A stretch of 5,688 nt of DNA, taken from Bacteroidota bacterium. GTDB lineage: Bacteria > Bacteroidota > Bacteroidia > Flavobacteriales > Flavobacteriaceae. Under the pieces are notes generated by a model. It worked only from the letters and a program-made list of their open reading frames with translations, did no database searches and was not told where the DNA came from. Below are positions 1-5,688 of the stretch, piece after piece. The position numbers were made by a program, and so were the translations under genes. The stretch spans positions 10,841 to 16,528 of the forward strand of contig JADWMI010000024.1 of assembly GCA_015767395.1 (NCBI GenBank). Reading direction: 5' to 3'. The stretch's first letter is position 1. The number at the start of each line of letters is the position of its first letter.

Positions 1-663
1 AATTATAAAGGTTTTGATCCAAGTTCGCCTCAATCAGTCATCGGATTGACTTTAATGCAGGAGGAATATTTAGATCAAAGTATTCAACTAGCGAGTATTT
101 TACAAAAGGAAATTACGGCAAAGTTAAAGCGGCTTGATAGAGGTGTTAAACAAGCTGGTTTTGTAGTTTTACACCAAACATATATGCCAAGTGTGCTAAT
201 TGAAACAGGTTTTATAACCAACACTTCTGAAGGTGTGCTGTTAAATTCATTATCAGGACAACAAAAATTTGCAAAATCTATTTATAATGGAATTTTGAGT
301 TATCACAAGCAATTAGAATTGAATACCGTAACCAATGATGTCAAGATTGCTGAAAATTCACAAGTAAAATCAACGGATAAAAATTCTTCAAATAATACTT
401 TTGAAAATGTAGAATTTAAAGTTCAAATTGCCGCAGGGGCAAATAAACTGGCAACAAAGTCATACAATTTTAAAGGGTTGAATAATGTTGAACGTATTAA
501 AGTTGGAAAGCTCTATAAATATTATGTTGGTAAAACGCCTAATTTAAATGAGGCAGAACAATTACTAAAACTGGCAAAATCTAAAGGGTATCCATCTGCA
601 TTCATTGTTGCTTTTGAAAATGGAAAGAAAGTGCTGTTAGAGCAGCTTTTAAAAAAATCATAG
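1..663 (+). CDS. N-acetylmuramoyl-L-alanine amidase (Amidase_3 family), C-terminal part with SPOR-like domain; 5' end outside window
   Basis: Zinc amidase that cuts the bond between N-acetylmuramic acid and L-alanine of peptidoglycan, in the periplasm. The frame is open from base 1, so the gene begins upstream; the TTG at 46 is internal, not a start. Visible Amidase_3 features are the segment GFDPSSPQSVIGL (codons 5-17), RGVKQAGF (codons 47-54) and the catalytic-glutamate motif PSVLIETGF, whose Glu is codon 68 (bases 202-204). The zinc ligands (two His, one Glu) should lie upstream and cannot be checked. After a polar Ser/Asn/Lys-rich linker (about codons 105-135), codons 137-210 resemble a SPOR-like domain (FKVQIAA, a YKYYVGKTPNLNEAE stretch, AKSKGYPSAFIVAF). 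SPOR domains bind denuded glycan at division sites, so a role in septal or daughter-cell wall cleavage is plausible. The family call is firm; the SPOR-like call is by pattern. The protein ends at TAG 661-663. Confidence 0.9.
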   Translation, partial: NYKGFDPSSPQSVIGLTLMQEEYLDQSIQLASILQKEITAKLKRLDRGVKQAGFVVLHQTYMPSVLIETGFITNTSEGVLLNSLSGQQKFAKSIYNGILSYHKQLELNTVTNDVKIAENSQVKSTDKNSSNNTFENVEFKVQIAAGANKLATKSYNFKGLNNVERIKVGKLYKYYVGKTPNLNEAEQLLKLAKSKGYPSAFIVAFENGKKVLLEQLLKKS

Positions 664-672
664 TTGGTTTGT

Positions 673-698
673 TTACTACTCCCAAAAATAAGTAGTAA
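673..698 (+). terminator. Perfect 8-bp inverted repeat, possible weak terminator between amidase and mlaD
   Basis: TTACTACT (673-680) and AGTAGTAA (691-698) are exact reverse complements around a 10-base loop beginning CCC. The stem lies 9 bases after the amidase stop and 24 bases before the mlaD start. The following bases (TTTCGCTTTT) are T-rich but interrupted, and only two of eight pairs are G:C, so the hairpin would be weak. It may be an intrinsic terminator, a processing hairpin or chance in AT-rich DNA. Its place in the largest gap of the window is the main argument for function. Confidence 0.3.
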
Positions 699-722
699 TT
701 TCGCTTTTATAAATTTTGCATT

Positions 723-1694
723 TTGAAAATTACAAGAGAACTAAAAACAGGAATTGTTACCATAACCGTTATCTCATTATTTATTTGGGGGTATAATTTC
801 ATGAAAGGCTTAAATCTATTCAATGGCCCTTTAAAAACATATTATACAGAATATAACAATGTTCAAGGGTTAAATACAGCAAGTACAGTTACCATAAACG
901 GAGTAGATGTAGGTAAGGTTGTTAATATCAATTTTAATAAAGATCCAAATAAAAGAGGTCAGTTAATTGTTGAATTTAGTGTTGAGAACGATTTTGAATT
1001 CTCCAAAAATAGCATTGCTAAAATTTACAGTGCAAGTTTAATGGGTGGGAAATCTTTGGCTATAATTCCATCTTATGAAGGTGAAACAGCACTTCCAGGA
1101 GATGTATTAATGGGTGAAATTGAATCGGATATATTTTCTTCTGTAGCGGATAAATTAAATCCACTTCAAGCAAAAGTTGAAAATGTAATTGTTAGTGCAG
1201 ACTCATTAATGTCTGGGTTAAATGATGTTTTAAATGAAAAGAGTAAGGAGCAGATAAAGCAAAGTCTTACTAGTTTAAATACGACACTCTTAAATTTACA
1301 AAAAGTTTCAGGATCATTAGATGAGATTGTTCAAAAGAATGAAGAGAAATTAAGTAACACTTTATCTAATGCTGAATTAATGACTGGTAATTTAGCGAAA
1401 CTATCTGATACTTTGGTAAATGCAAATTTAGGTGAGATGGTTAAAAGCATGGACGCTACCCTAACTAGCGTAAATGCTATTTTGTCAAATTTGGAATCTG
1501 GTCAGGGCACCATGGGGAAATTGTTGACTGATGAAGAAATGTATGTCAACCTTACAAACGCTTCTAAAGAGTTAGAAGAATTACTTCGAGAAATGAAACT
1601 ACATCCAAAACGTTTTGTTCATGTTTCTGTCTTTGGAAAAAAAGATAAAGGATATGTGCCTGAAACTGAAATAGAAACTGAACAAAAGAAATAG
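723..1694 (+). CDS. MlaD/MCE-family lipid transport protein (periplasmic, membrane-anchored)
   Basis: A 323-residue MCE-domain protein, the substrate-binding subunit of Mla-type ABC systems that move phospholipids between inner and outer membrane. Order: short N-terminus MKITRELKTG, one membrane anchor (about 11-28), MCE domain (about 38-117, including VQGL, INGVDVGKV and SASLMGGKSL), then a long helical, heptad-like region rich in Leu/Asn/Ser (about 140-290) expected to multimerise or form a tunnel. The tail carries GQGTMGKLL (260-268) and LHPKRFVHVSVFGKK (293-307), which I recall as typical of Bacteroidota homologues. The start is TTG at 723: it gives the family's usual N-terminus, and an in-frame TAA at 696-698 precedes it with no ATG between. 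The permease and ATPase partners are not in the window. It follows the amidase after a gap with a hairpin and precedes the next gene by only 4 bases, so it may head the transcript. MlaD in the broad sense; transported lipid unknown. Confidence 0.9.
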   Translation: MKITRELKTGIVTITVISLFIWGYNFMKGLNLFNGPLKTYYTEYNNVQGLNTASTVTINGVDVGKVVNINFNKDPNKRGQLIVEFSVENDFEFSKNSIAKIYSASLMGGKSLAIIPSYEGETALPGDVLMGEIESDIFSSVADKLNPLQAKVENVIVSADSLMSGLNDVLNEKSKEQIKQSLTSLNTTLLNLQKVSGSLDEIVQKNEEKLSNTLSNAELMTGNLAKLSDTLVNANLGEMVKSMDATLTSVNAILSNLESGQGTMGKLLTDEEMYVNLTNASKELEELLREMKLHPKRFVHVSVFGKKDKGYVPETEIETEQKK

Positions 1695-1698
1695 TTTT

Positions 1699-2304
1699 AT
1701 GAGTTGGATTTCAATAATTTCATATGAAAATGCAACTGGAAAATTAAAAAAATTGTACAATCGAGTTAAAGGTCCAAAAAACAATATAGATAATATTATG
1801 TTGGTTCATGGGCTACGCCCACATACTTTAGTTGGGCATATGGCGCTGTATAAAAATGTACTTCATAATAGTGAAAACACAACTCCTAAATGGTTTTTAG
1901 AAATAATAGGAGTGTATGTAAGTATCCTTAACAATTGTGATTATTGTGTAAAACATCATTTATTAGGTTTAAAGAGGCTATTAAATGATTCAGAAAAATT
2001 TAATAAAATTCAACAAAATTTACAATCTCAGTCATTTTATAAAATATTTGACAGTAAATATGAGAAAGCACTTAATTATGCTAAATTGCTTACCTTAAAA
2101 CCAAATTCTGTGTCAAAAGTTGATATTGATGAATTGTTAAAGGAGGGTTTTTCAGAAGGAGAAGTGTTAGAAATTAATCAAGTAACTGCATATTTTAATT
2201 ATGCAAATAGAACTGTTTTAGGATTGGGCGTTAATACGGAAGGTGATATTTTGGGCCTTTCTCCAAACAATAGTACAGATGAGAATAATTGGAATCATCA
2301 ATAA
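1699..2304 (+). CDS. AhpD-like carboxymuconolactone decarboxylase family protein (peroxidase-related)
   Basis: A 201-residue protein of the AhpD/CMD superfamily, closest by pattern to the 'peroxidase-related enzyme' group. The key motif is complete: Glu68, then 11 residues to Cys80, Cys83 two residues later, and His87 (E-x11-C-x2-C-x3-H). In AhpD this set forms the redox-active dithiol with its proton relay and supports alkylhydroperoxidase activity, so a thiol-dependent peroxidase or disulfide reductase role is likely; the real substrate is unknown. The N-terminal stretch (ENATGKLKKLYNRVKGP, residues 10-26; NIMLVHGLRPHTL, 32-44) also fits the peroxidase-related group. No signal peptide or membrane segment, so cytosolic. 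The ATG at 1699 lies 4 bases after the mlaD stop, implying co-transcription; the next gene follows after 9 bases. Its position between mlaD and the Fe-S gene seems unusual to me. It may protect the oxygen-sensitive Fe-S proteins encoded downstream, but that is only inference. Confidence 0.85.
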   Translation: MSWISIISYENATGKLKKLYNRVKGPKNNIDNIMLVHGLRPHTLVGHMALYKNVLHNSENTTPKWFLEIIGVYVSILNNCDYCVKHHLLGLKRLLNDSEKFNKIQQNLQSQSFYKIFDSKYEKALNYAKLLTLKPNSVSKVDIDELLKEGFSEGEVLEINQVTAYFNYANRTVLGLGVNTEGDILGLSPNNSTDENNWNHQ

Positions 2305-2313
2305 AATGAGTGT

Positions 2314-3618
2314 ATGAATTATATAGATAATTTACTATTTGGGGTACTACTTTTCATAGGTGTTGGTTTTTTTGTAAAAAACATTAAAAAACTGGGTCGG
2401 AATATTAAGCTTGGTAAAAAAATTAACAGAACAGATAATGCCGATGAACGTTTAAAAAACATGTTGATGGTTGCTATGGGGCAGTCAAAAATGGTAAAAC
2501 GTCCAATTGCTGGCTTGCTTCATATAGTGGTGTATGTTGGCTTTATAATAATCAATATTGAAGTTATAGAAATTGTTATTGATGGGCTTTTTGGTACACA
2601 TCGCGTTTTGTCTTTTTTAGGGAATTGGTATAAAATTTTAATTGGTTCATTTGAAATTTTGGCCTTCTTGGTATTGATTTCAGTATCGCTATTTTGGATT
2701 AGAAGAATGGTGTTGAAAATTCCTCGATTTTGGAATAAAGAAATGAAAGGTTTTCCAAAAAATGATGCCTTGTATATTTTATATTTTGAAATGGTTTTAA
2801 TGTCGTTGTTTCTGCTAATGAATGCAACGGATGTTCCTTTTCAACAAACAAATGCTGGAAATCCAATCAGTCAGTTTTTAGTTCCTTTGTTTGAAAATTT
2901 TAGCGCAAGCACCTTATTTTTTATTGAGAGAACGGCTTGGTGGTTACATATTACAGGAATCTTAATTTTTCTAAATTATCTATACTATTCAAAGCACCTT
3001 CATATTTTATTAGCCTTCCCAAACACTTATTTTGCGAATTTGAATCCTACTGGGCAACTAAATAATTTAGAAGCTGTTACGAATGAAGTTAAATTAATGA
3101 TGGATCCAACAGTAGATCCCTTTGCAGCAGCTCCAGAAGGTGCTGAAGAGGAAATTCCTGAAAAATTTGGTGCTAGCGATGTGACGGATTTAAATTGGGT
3201 GCAGTTGATGAATGCCTATACGTGTACGGAATGTGGCCGTTGTACTTCATCGTGTCCTGCAAACCAAACGGGTAAAGAATTATCTCCTAGAGCTATTATG
3301 ATGAAAACCCGTGATAGGTTGGAAGAAGTTGGAGCAAATATTGATAAAAACGGAAAATTTGTTGATGACGAAAAACAACTATTAAACGATTATATAACAC
3401 CCGAAGAATTGTGGGCTTGTACAAGTTGTAATGCCTGTGTTGAAGAATGTCCGGTAAATATAGATCCACTATCAATAATTATTGATATGCGTCGCTATTT
3501 GGTAATGGAACAATCTGCCGCTTCTCAAGAGTTAAATGCTATGATGACAAACATTGAAAATAATGGAGCGCCATGGCAGTACAATCAAATGGATAGATTG
3601 AACTGGAAAGACGAATAA
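2314..3618 (+). CDS. Membrane-bound (Fe-S)-binding oxidoreductase subunit: cytochrome b-like domain plus two 4Fe-4S motifs (HdrE/HdrC-like)
   Basis: A 434-residue inner-membrane redox protein. The N-terminal half has about five hydrophobic segments (roughly 6-23, 66-90, 106-129, 154-172, 203-226), resembling the NarI/HdrE cytochrome b fold; His70, His212, His228 and His230 lie in or next to them and are candidate heme ligands. An acidic/Ala/Pro linker (about 264-288) leads to a cytosolic ferredoxin-like part with two C-x2-C-x2-C-x3-C-P motifs: Cys304/307/310/314 and Cys369/372/375/379, enough for two cubane 4Fe-4S clusters. Such proteins pass electrons between a soluble partner and the quinone pool. 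The CCG cluster protein expected as partner is encoded at 4124-4903, so the two probably form one complex split over two genes. ATG 2314 is the only start after the upstream stop at 2302-2304 that keeps the first membrane segment. Electron donor not shown; ETF is one candidate. Family and motifs are firm, heme binding and partner are inferred. Confidence 0.88.
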   Translation: MNYIDNLLFGVLLFIGVGFFVKNIKKLGRNIKLGKKINRTDNADERLKNMLMVAMGQSKMVKRPIAGLLHIVVYVGFIIINIEVIEIVIDGLFGTHRVLSFLGNWYKILIGSFEILAFLVLISVSLFWIRRMVLKIPRFWNKEMKGFPKNDALYILYFEMVLMSLFLLMNATDVPFQQTNAGNPISQFLVPLFENFSASTLFFIERTAWWLHITGILIFLNYLYYSKHLHILLAFPNTYFANLNPTGQLNNLEAVTNEVKLMMDPTVDPFAAAPEGAEEEIPEKFGASDVTDLNWVQLMNAYTCTECGRCTSSCPANQTGKELSPRAIMMKTRDRLEEVGANIDKNGKFVDDEKQLLNDYITPEELWACTSCNACVEECPVNIDPLSIIIDMRRYLVMEQSAASQELNAMMTNIENNGAPWQYNQMDRLNWKDE

Positions 3619-3658
3619 CTACTAATAATAAATAAGAGAACGAATAAAATTAGACAAA

Positions 3659-4105
3659 ATGAAAAAAGAAGATGTAGAAAAGCTATTGCATGACAAGGTT
3701 GAAGCGGGATTGCATATTAGCCCTATTTTGCCTGAAGGAATTAAAAATTATTTAATTGATATTGATGGAACCATTACAGAAGATGTTCCTAATGAAGAGC
3801 CAGAAAGAATGGCAACATGTGAGCCTTTTCCAGATGCGTTGGCAACATTAAATAATTGGTTTGATGAAGGTCATATCATTTGTTTCTTTACTTCAAGAAT
3901 TGAAGAACATAGAGAAGTTACAGAAATGTGGCTAAAAAAACATGGATTTAAATACCATAGTTTATTAATGGGAAAACCGCGTGGTGGAAATTACCATTGG
4001 GTTGATAATCATTTAGTAAAAGCGACAAGGTACCGTGGTAAATTCACAGACTTGGTTGAAAAGGAAGTAACTATTAAAGTGTTTGACGACGGTCAGCACG
4101 AATAA
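3659..4105 (+). CDS. Small HAD-superfamily phosphatase-like protein (homologues sometimes labelled phosphoheptose isomerase)
   Basis: A 148-residue cytosolic protein with the four HAD hydrolase motifs: I, DIDGT at 34-38 with nucleophile Asp34 and acid/base Asp36; II, the Thr78-Ser79-Arg80 loop after a hydrophobic strand (IICFF); III, Lys106 in GKPRGG; IV, Asp116 in HWVDNH. Only one acidic residue is obvious in motif IV. The cap between motifs I and II is short, which fits a small-substrate phosphatase. Homologues in Bacteroidota are, as I recall, sometimes annotated as phosphoheptose isomerase; nothing here resembles a SIS-domain isomerase, so I take that as a propagated error. Substrate unknown. 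The gene sits 40 bases after the membrane Fe-S gene and 18 before the CCG gene, inside what looks like one redox module. The ATG at 3659 follows an A-rich leader with no clear Shine-Dalgarno, usual in this phylum. HAD membership is firm; function is open. Confidence 0.82.
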   Translation: MKKEDVEKLLHDKVEAGLHISPILPEGIKNYLIDIDGTITEDVPNEEPERMATCEPFPDALATLNNWFDEGHIICFFTSRIEEHREVTEMWLKKHGFKYHSLLMGKPRGGNYHWVDNHLVKATRYRGKFTDLVEKEVTIKVFDDGQHE

Positions 4106-4123
4106 ATATTAAAACAAATTAGC

Positions 4124-4903
4124 ATGAATGTACCAACAATGGCAGAATTTATGGCGCAAGGAAAACAACCAGAAGTTTTATTTTGGGTAGGTTGCGCAGG
4201 TAGTTTTGATGATAGAGCAAAAAAAATCACCAAGGCATTTGTTAAAATTTTAAACAAGGCCAATGTGAGTTTTGCCGTATTAGGTACTGAAGAGAGTTGT
4301 ACTGGTGACCCTGCAAAAAGAGCTGGTAACGAATTTTTATTTCAAATGCAGGCGATGACCAATATTGAGGTTTTAAACGCCTATGAGATTAAAAAAATTG
4401 TAACAGCTTGTCCGCATTGTTTCAATACACTTAAAAATGAGTACCCACAATTGGGTGGTAATTATGAAGTTGTACATCATACCGAATTGTTAAAGTCTTT
4501 GTTGGATGAAGGGAAAATAACGATTGAGGGTGGAAAATATAAAGGTCAACGAATTACATTTCACGATCCTTGTTATTTAGGAAGAGCTAATGATGTTTAT
4601 GAGGCGCCAAGAGCATTAATTCAAAAGTTAGACGTTGAATTGGTTGAAATGAAACGCTGTAAAACCAACGGGTTATGTTGTGGTGCTGGTGGCGCACAAA
4701 TGTTTAAAGAGCCTGAAAAAGGAACAAAAGATATTAATGTAGCGCGTACAGAAGATGCTATTGAAGTACAACCTAATATTATTGCAACTGGTTGCCCGTT
4801 TTGCAATACGATGATGACCGATGGCGTAAAAGCAACAAATAAAGAAAGTGAAATAGAAGTGCTAGATATTGCAGAACTCATTGCAAAAGCGGAAGATTTA
4901 TAA
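4124..4903 (+). CDS. (Fe-S)-binding protein with two CCG (cysteine-rich) domains, HdrB-like
   Basis: A 259-residue soluble protein of the heterodisulfide reductase B / CCG-domain family. In HdrB each CCG domain holds a noncubane 4Fe-4S cluster where two-electron chemistry meets one-electron transfer. The C-terminal domain is canonical: Cys150 (HDPCYLGR), Cys185-Cys186 (LCCGAGG), Cys224 and Cys227 (GCPFC). The N-terminal domain has Cys24, Cys59, Cys96 and Cys99, but the second Cys of the CC pair is Thr60 (ESCTGDP), so its cluster may differ or be absent. No membrane segment; it should dock on the cytosolic side of the membrane Fe-S subunit encoded two genes upstream. Together they rebuild the domain order of HdrDE-like proteins, including EMO/EtfD-type ETF:menaquinone oxidoreductases. 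LutA/GlpC-type partners for lactate or glycerol-3-phosphate are alternatives, but no lutB, lutC or glpA is present. ATG at 4124, preceded by an A-rich leader. Family call firm, partner and donor inferred. Confidence 0.88.
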   Translation: MNVPTMAEFMAQGKQPEVLFWVGCAGSFDDRAKKITKAFVKILNKANVSFAVLGTEESCTGDPAKRAGNEFLFQMQAMTNIEVLNAYEIKKIVTACPHCFNTLKNEYPQLGGNYEVVHHTELLKSLLDEGKITIEGGKYKGQRITFHDPCYLGRANDVYEAPRALIQKLDVELVEMKRCKTNGLCCGAGGAQMFKEPEKGTKDINVARTEDAIEVQPNIIATGCPFCNTMMTDGVKATNKESEIEVLDIAELIAKAEDL

Positions 4904-4923
4904 TACTAAATTTAGTTGTTTAA

Positions 4924-5688
4924 ATGATTAAACATTACATTCAAGCTGCTCGTTTACGCACCTTACCACTTTCAGTTTCAGGTATTATTGTTGGTAGTTT
5001 TATCGCCGCTTCTCAAGGCCTTTTCAATGTTGTAATTTGCATATTGGCTTTATTAACCACTATCGGATTTCAAATAATATCAAATTTTGCAAACGATTAT
5101 GGTGATGGCGTAAAAGGAACTGATAATAATGATAGAATTGGCCCTGAAAGGGCTATACAAAGCGGTGCTATTTCTCCAAATCAAATGCTCACTGCGATAA
5201 AAATTTCAGTAGTGATTACTTTTATCATTGCCGTTGCTTTAATTTATATTTCATTTGGGAAAGAAGATTTTATAAATAGTTTTATATTTTTCGTGTTAGG
5301 TATTTTGAGTATTGCCGCTGCCATTAAATACACTATGGGTAAAAAGGCATATGGATATAGTGGTTTTGGAGATGTTTTTGTATTTCTTTTCTTTGGAATT
5401 TTGAGTGTTTGTGGAAGCTATTATTTATATTCGAAACAAATAGATTATTCAATATTTTTACCCGCTTTTTCAATCGGACTTTTAAGTGTAGGGGTATTAA
5501 ATTTGAATAATTTACGAGATAGATCTTCTGATTTAAAATCAGGAAAAAATACTTTGATTGTTAAAATAGGAGGTGAGTTTGGTAAATATTACCATTATTA
5601 TTTATTGATTTCTTCATTTTTATTTGCTTTGTTATATACAATGATTCATTTTGAATCACCTTACCAGTTTTTATTTGGAATAGCATAT
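4924..5688 (+). CDS. menA: 1,4-dihydroxy-2-naphthoate polyprenyltransferase MenA, N-terminal 255 residues; 3' end outside window
   Basis: Integral inner-membrane UbiA-family prenyltransferase that joins 1,4-dihydroxy-2-naphthoate to a polyprenyl diphosphate, releasing CO2 and diphosphate, to give demethylmenaquinone. The frame from ATG 4924 is open to the window end, about 255 of the usual 290-310 residues. The N-terminus AARLRTLPLSVSG (residues 8-20) is MenA-like. The first Asp-rich motif is N54-FAN-D58-YGD61 followed by GVKGTD (62-67); the second is NNLRDRSSD (195-203, Asp199 and Asp203). These bind Mg-diphosphate. NNLRD followed by KSGKNTL (205-211) separates MenA from UbiA. Hydrophobic segments occur at about 34-53, 93-111, 118-136, 149-168, 177-193 and 225-242. 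ATG 4924 is 20 bases after the CCG gene's stop, so it probably shares its transcript. Placement after a putative quinone-linked redox module is functionally consistent. Confidence 0.92.
   Translation, partial: MIKHYIQAARLRTLPLSVSGIIVGSFIAASQGLFNVVICILALLTTIGFQIISNFANDYGDGVKGTDNNDRIGPERAIQSGAISPNQMLTAIKISVVITFIIAVALIYISFGKEDFINSFIFFVLGILSIAAAIKYTMGKKAYGYSGFGDVFVFLFFGILSVCGSYYLYSKQIDYSIFLPAFSIGLLSVGVLNLNNLRDRSSDLKSGKNTLIVKIGGEFGKYYHYYLLISSFLFALLYTMIHFESPYQFLFGIAY

Larger units (their letters stand above)
723..5688 (+). other. Probable co-transcribed gene cluster (mlaD-like to menA)
   Basis: Six genes on the same strand are separated by 4, 9, 40, 18 and 20 bases, with no hairpin followed by a T-run between them, so read-through transcription is likely. 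I found no convincing Bacteroidota promoter (TTTG, about 19 bases, TAnnTTTG) in these gaps. Near mlaD the closest -7-like string is AAATTTTG at 711-718, but it has no -33 element at the right distance and lies almost on the start codon. The promoter may therefore lie upstream of the window, with the amidase as an earlier cistron. This is inferred from spacing only. Confidence 0.5.

Noticed and set aside
46..48. TTG as the start of the amidase gene
   Set aside because: The frame is open from base 1 and codons 1-15 already encode conserved amidase sequence, so the true start is upstream of the window.
711..718. AAATTTTG resembling the Bacteroidota -7 promoter element
   Set aside because: The first position departs from TAnnTTTG, there is no TTTG at about 19 bases upstream (the nearest, at 668-671, is 39 bases away), and it leaves almost no leader before the TTG start.
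1599..1784. Minus-strand open frame of 61 codons across the mlaD/AhpD-like junction
   Set aside because: It overlaps two well-supported genes on the other strand, is Phe-rich as expected from complementing A-rich coding DNA, and shows no family motif.
2306..2317. Three-codon frame ATG AGT GTA TGA whose stop overlaps the start of the membrane Fe-S gene
   Set aside because: It could aid reinitiation, but such a tiny frame arises easily by chance and nothing else supports translation of it.
4621..4881. Minus-strand open frame of 86 codons inside the CCG protein gene
   Set aside because: It lies wholly within a gene with conserved cysteine motifs; its Ser/Ile/Val-rich product has no recognisable domain.
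4905..4916. 12-base perfect palindrome ACTAAATTTAGT between the CCG gene and menA
   Set aside because: It is almost all A and T, has no loop or T-run, and such short palindromes are expected by chance in AT-rich DNA; no second copy was seen in the other gaps.
1..5688. Mobile element, phage, defence system or CRISPR array
   Set aside because: No transposase, integrase, terminal repeats, direct-repeat array or toxin-antitoxin pair is visible on either strand; all seven genes have metabolic or envelope roles.

Overview
The window reads as chromosomal DNA of an AT-rich member of the Bacteroidota, most likely a flavobacterium. Three things point there: the proteins match, from memory, the flavobacterial versions of these families; initiation regions are A-rich without clear Shine-Dalgarno motifs; and the pathway is menaquinone-based. 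All seven genes lie on the + strand and are closely spaced (59, 4, 9, 40, 18 and 20 bases between them). The first and last genes run off the window edges.

Layout: (1) 1-663, the C-terminal part of a cell-wall N-acetylmuramoyl-L-alanine amidase with a SPOR-like tail. (2) A 59-base gap with a perfect 8-bp inverted repeat. (3) 723-1694, an MlaD/MCE lipid-transport protein starting at TTG. (4) 1699-2304, an AhpD-like carboxymuconolactone decarboxylase family protein with a complete E-x11-C-x2-C-x3-H active site. (5) 2314-3618, a membrane protein combining a cytochrome b-like domain with two 4Fe-4S motifs. (6) 3659-4105, a small HAD-superfamily phosphatase. (7) 4124-4903, an HdrB-like protein with two CCG domains. 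(8) 4924 to the end, the start of menA (menaquinone biosynthesis prenyltransferase).

The genes fall into two themes. The first two complete the cell envelope: peptidoglycan hydrolysis and lipid transport. The later ones suggest quinone-linked electron transfer. The membrane Fe-S protein and the CCG protein together have the domain set of one-polypeptide HdrDE-like enzymes such as the ETF:menaquinone oxidoreductases (EMO/EtfD), here split in two with a HAD phosphatase gene between the halves and menA directly after. This assignment is an inference from domain order and cysteine motifs. No mobile element, tRNA, rRNA or CRISPR array is visible, and no gene-free stretch exceeds 60 bases. The region looks like ordinary core genome; its best leads are the split redox module with its embedded phosphatase and the AhpD-like gene placed between mlaD and the Fe-S gene.
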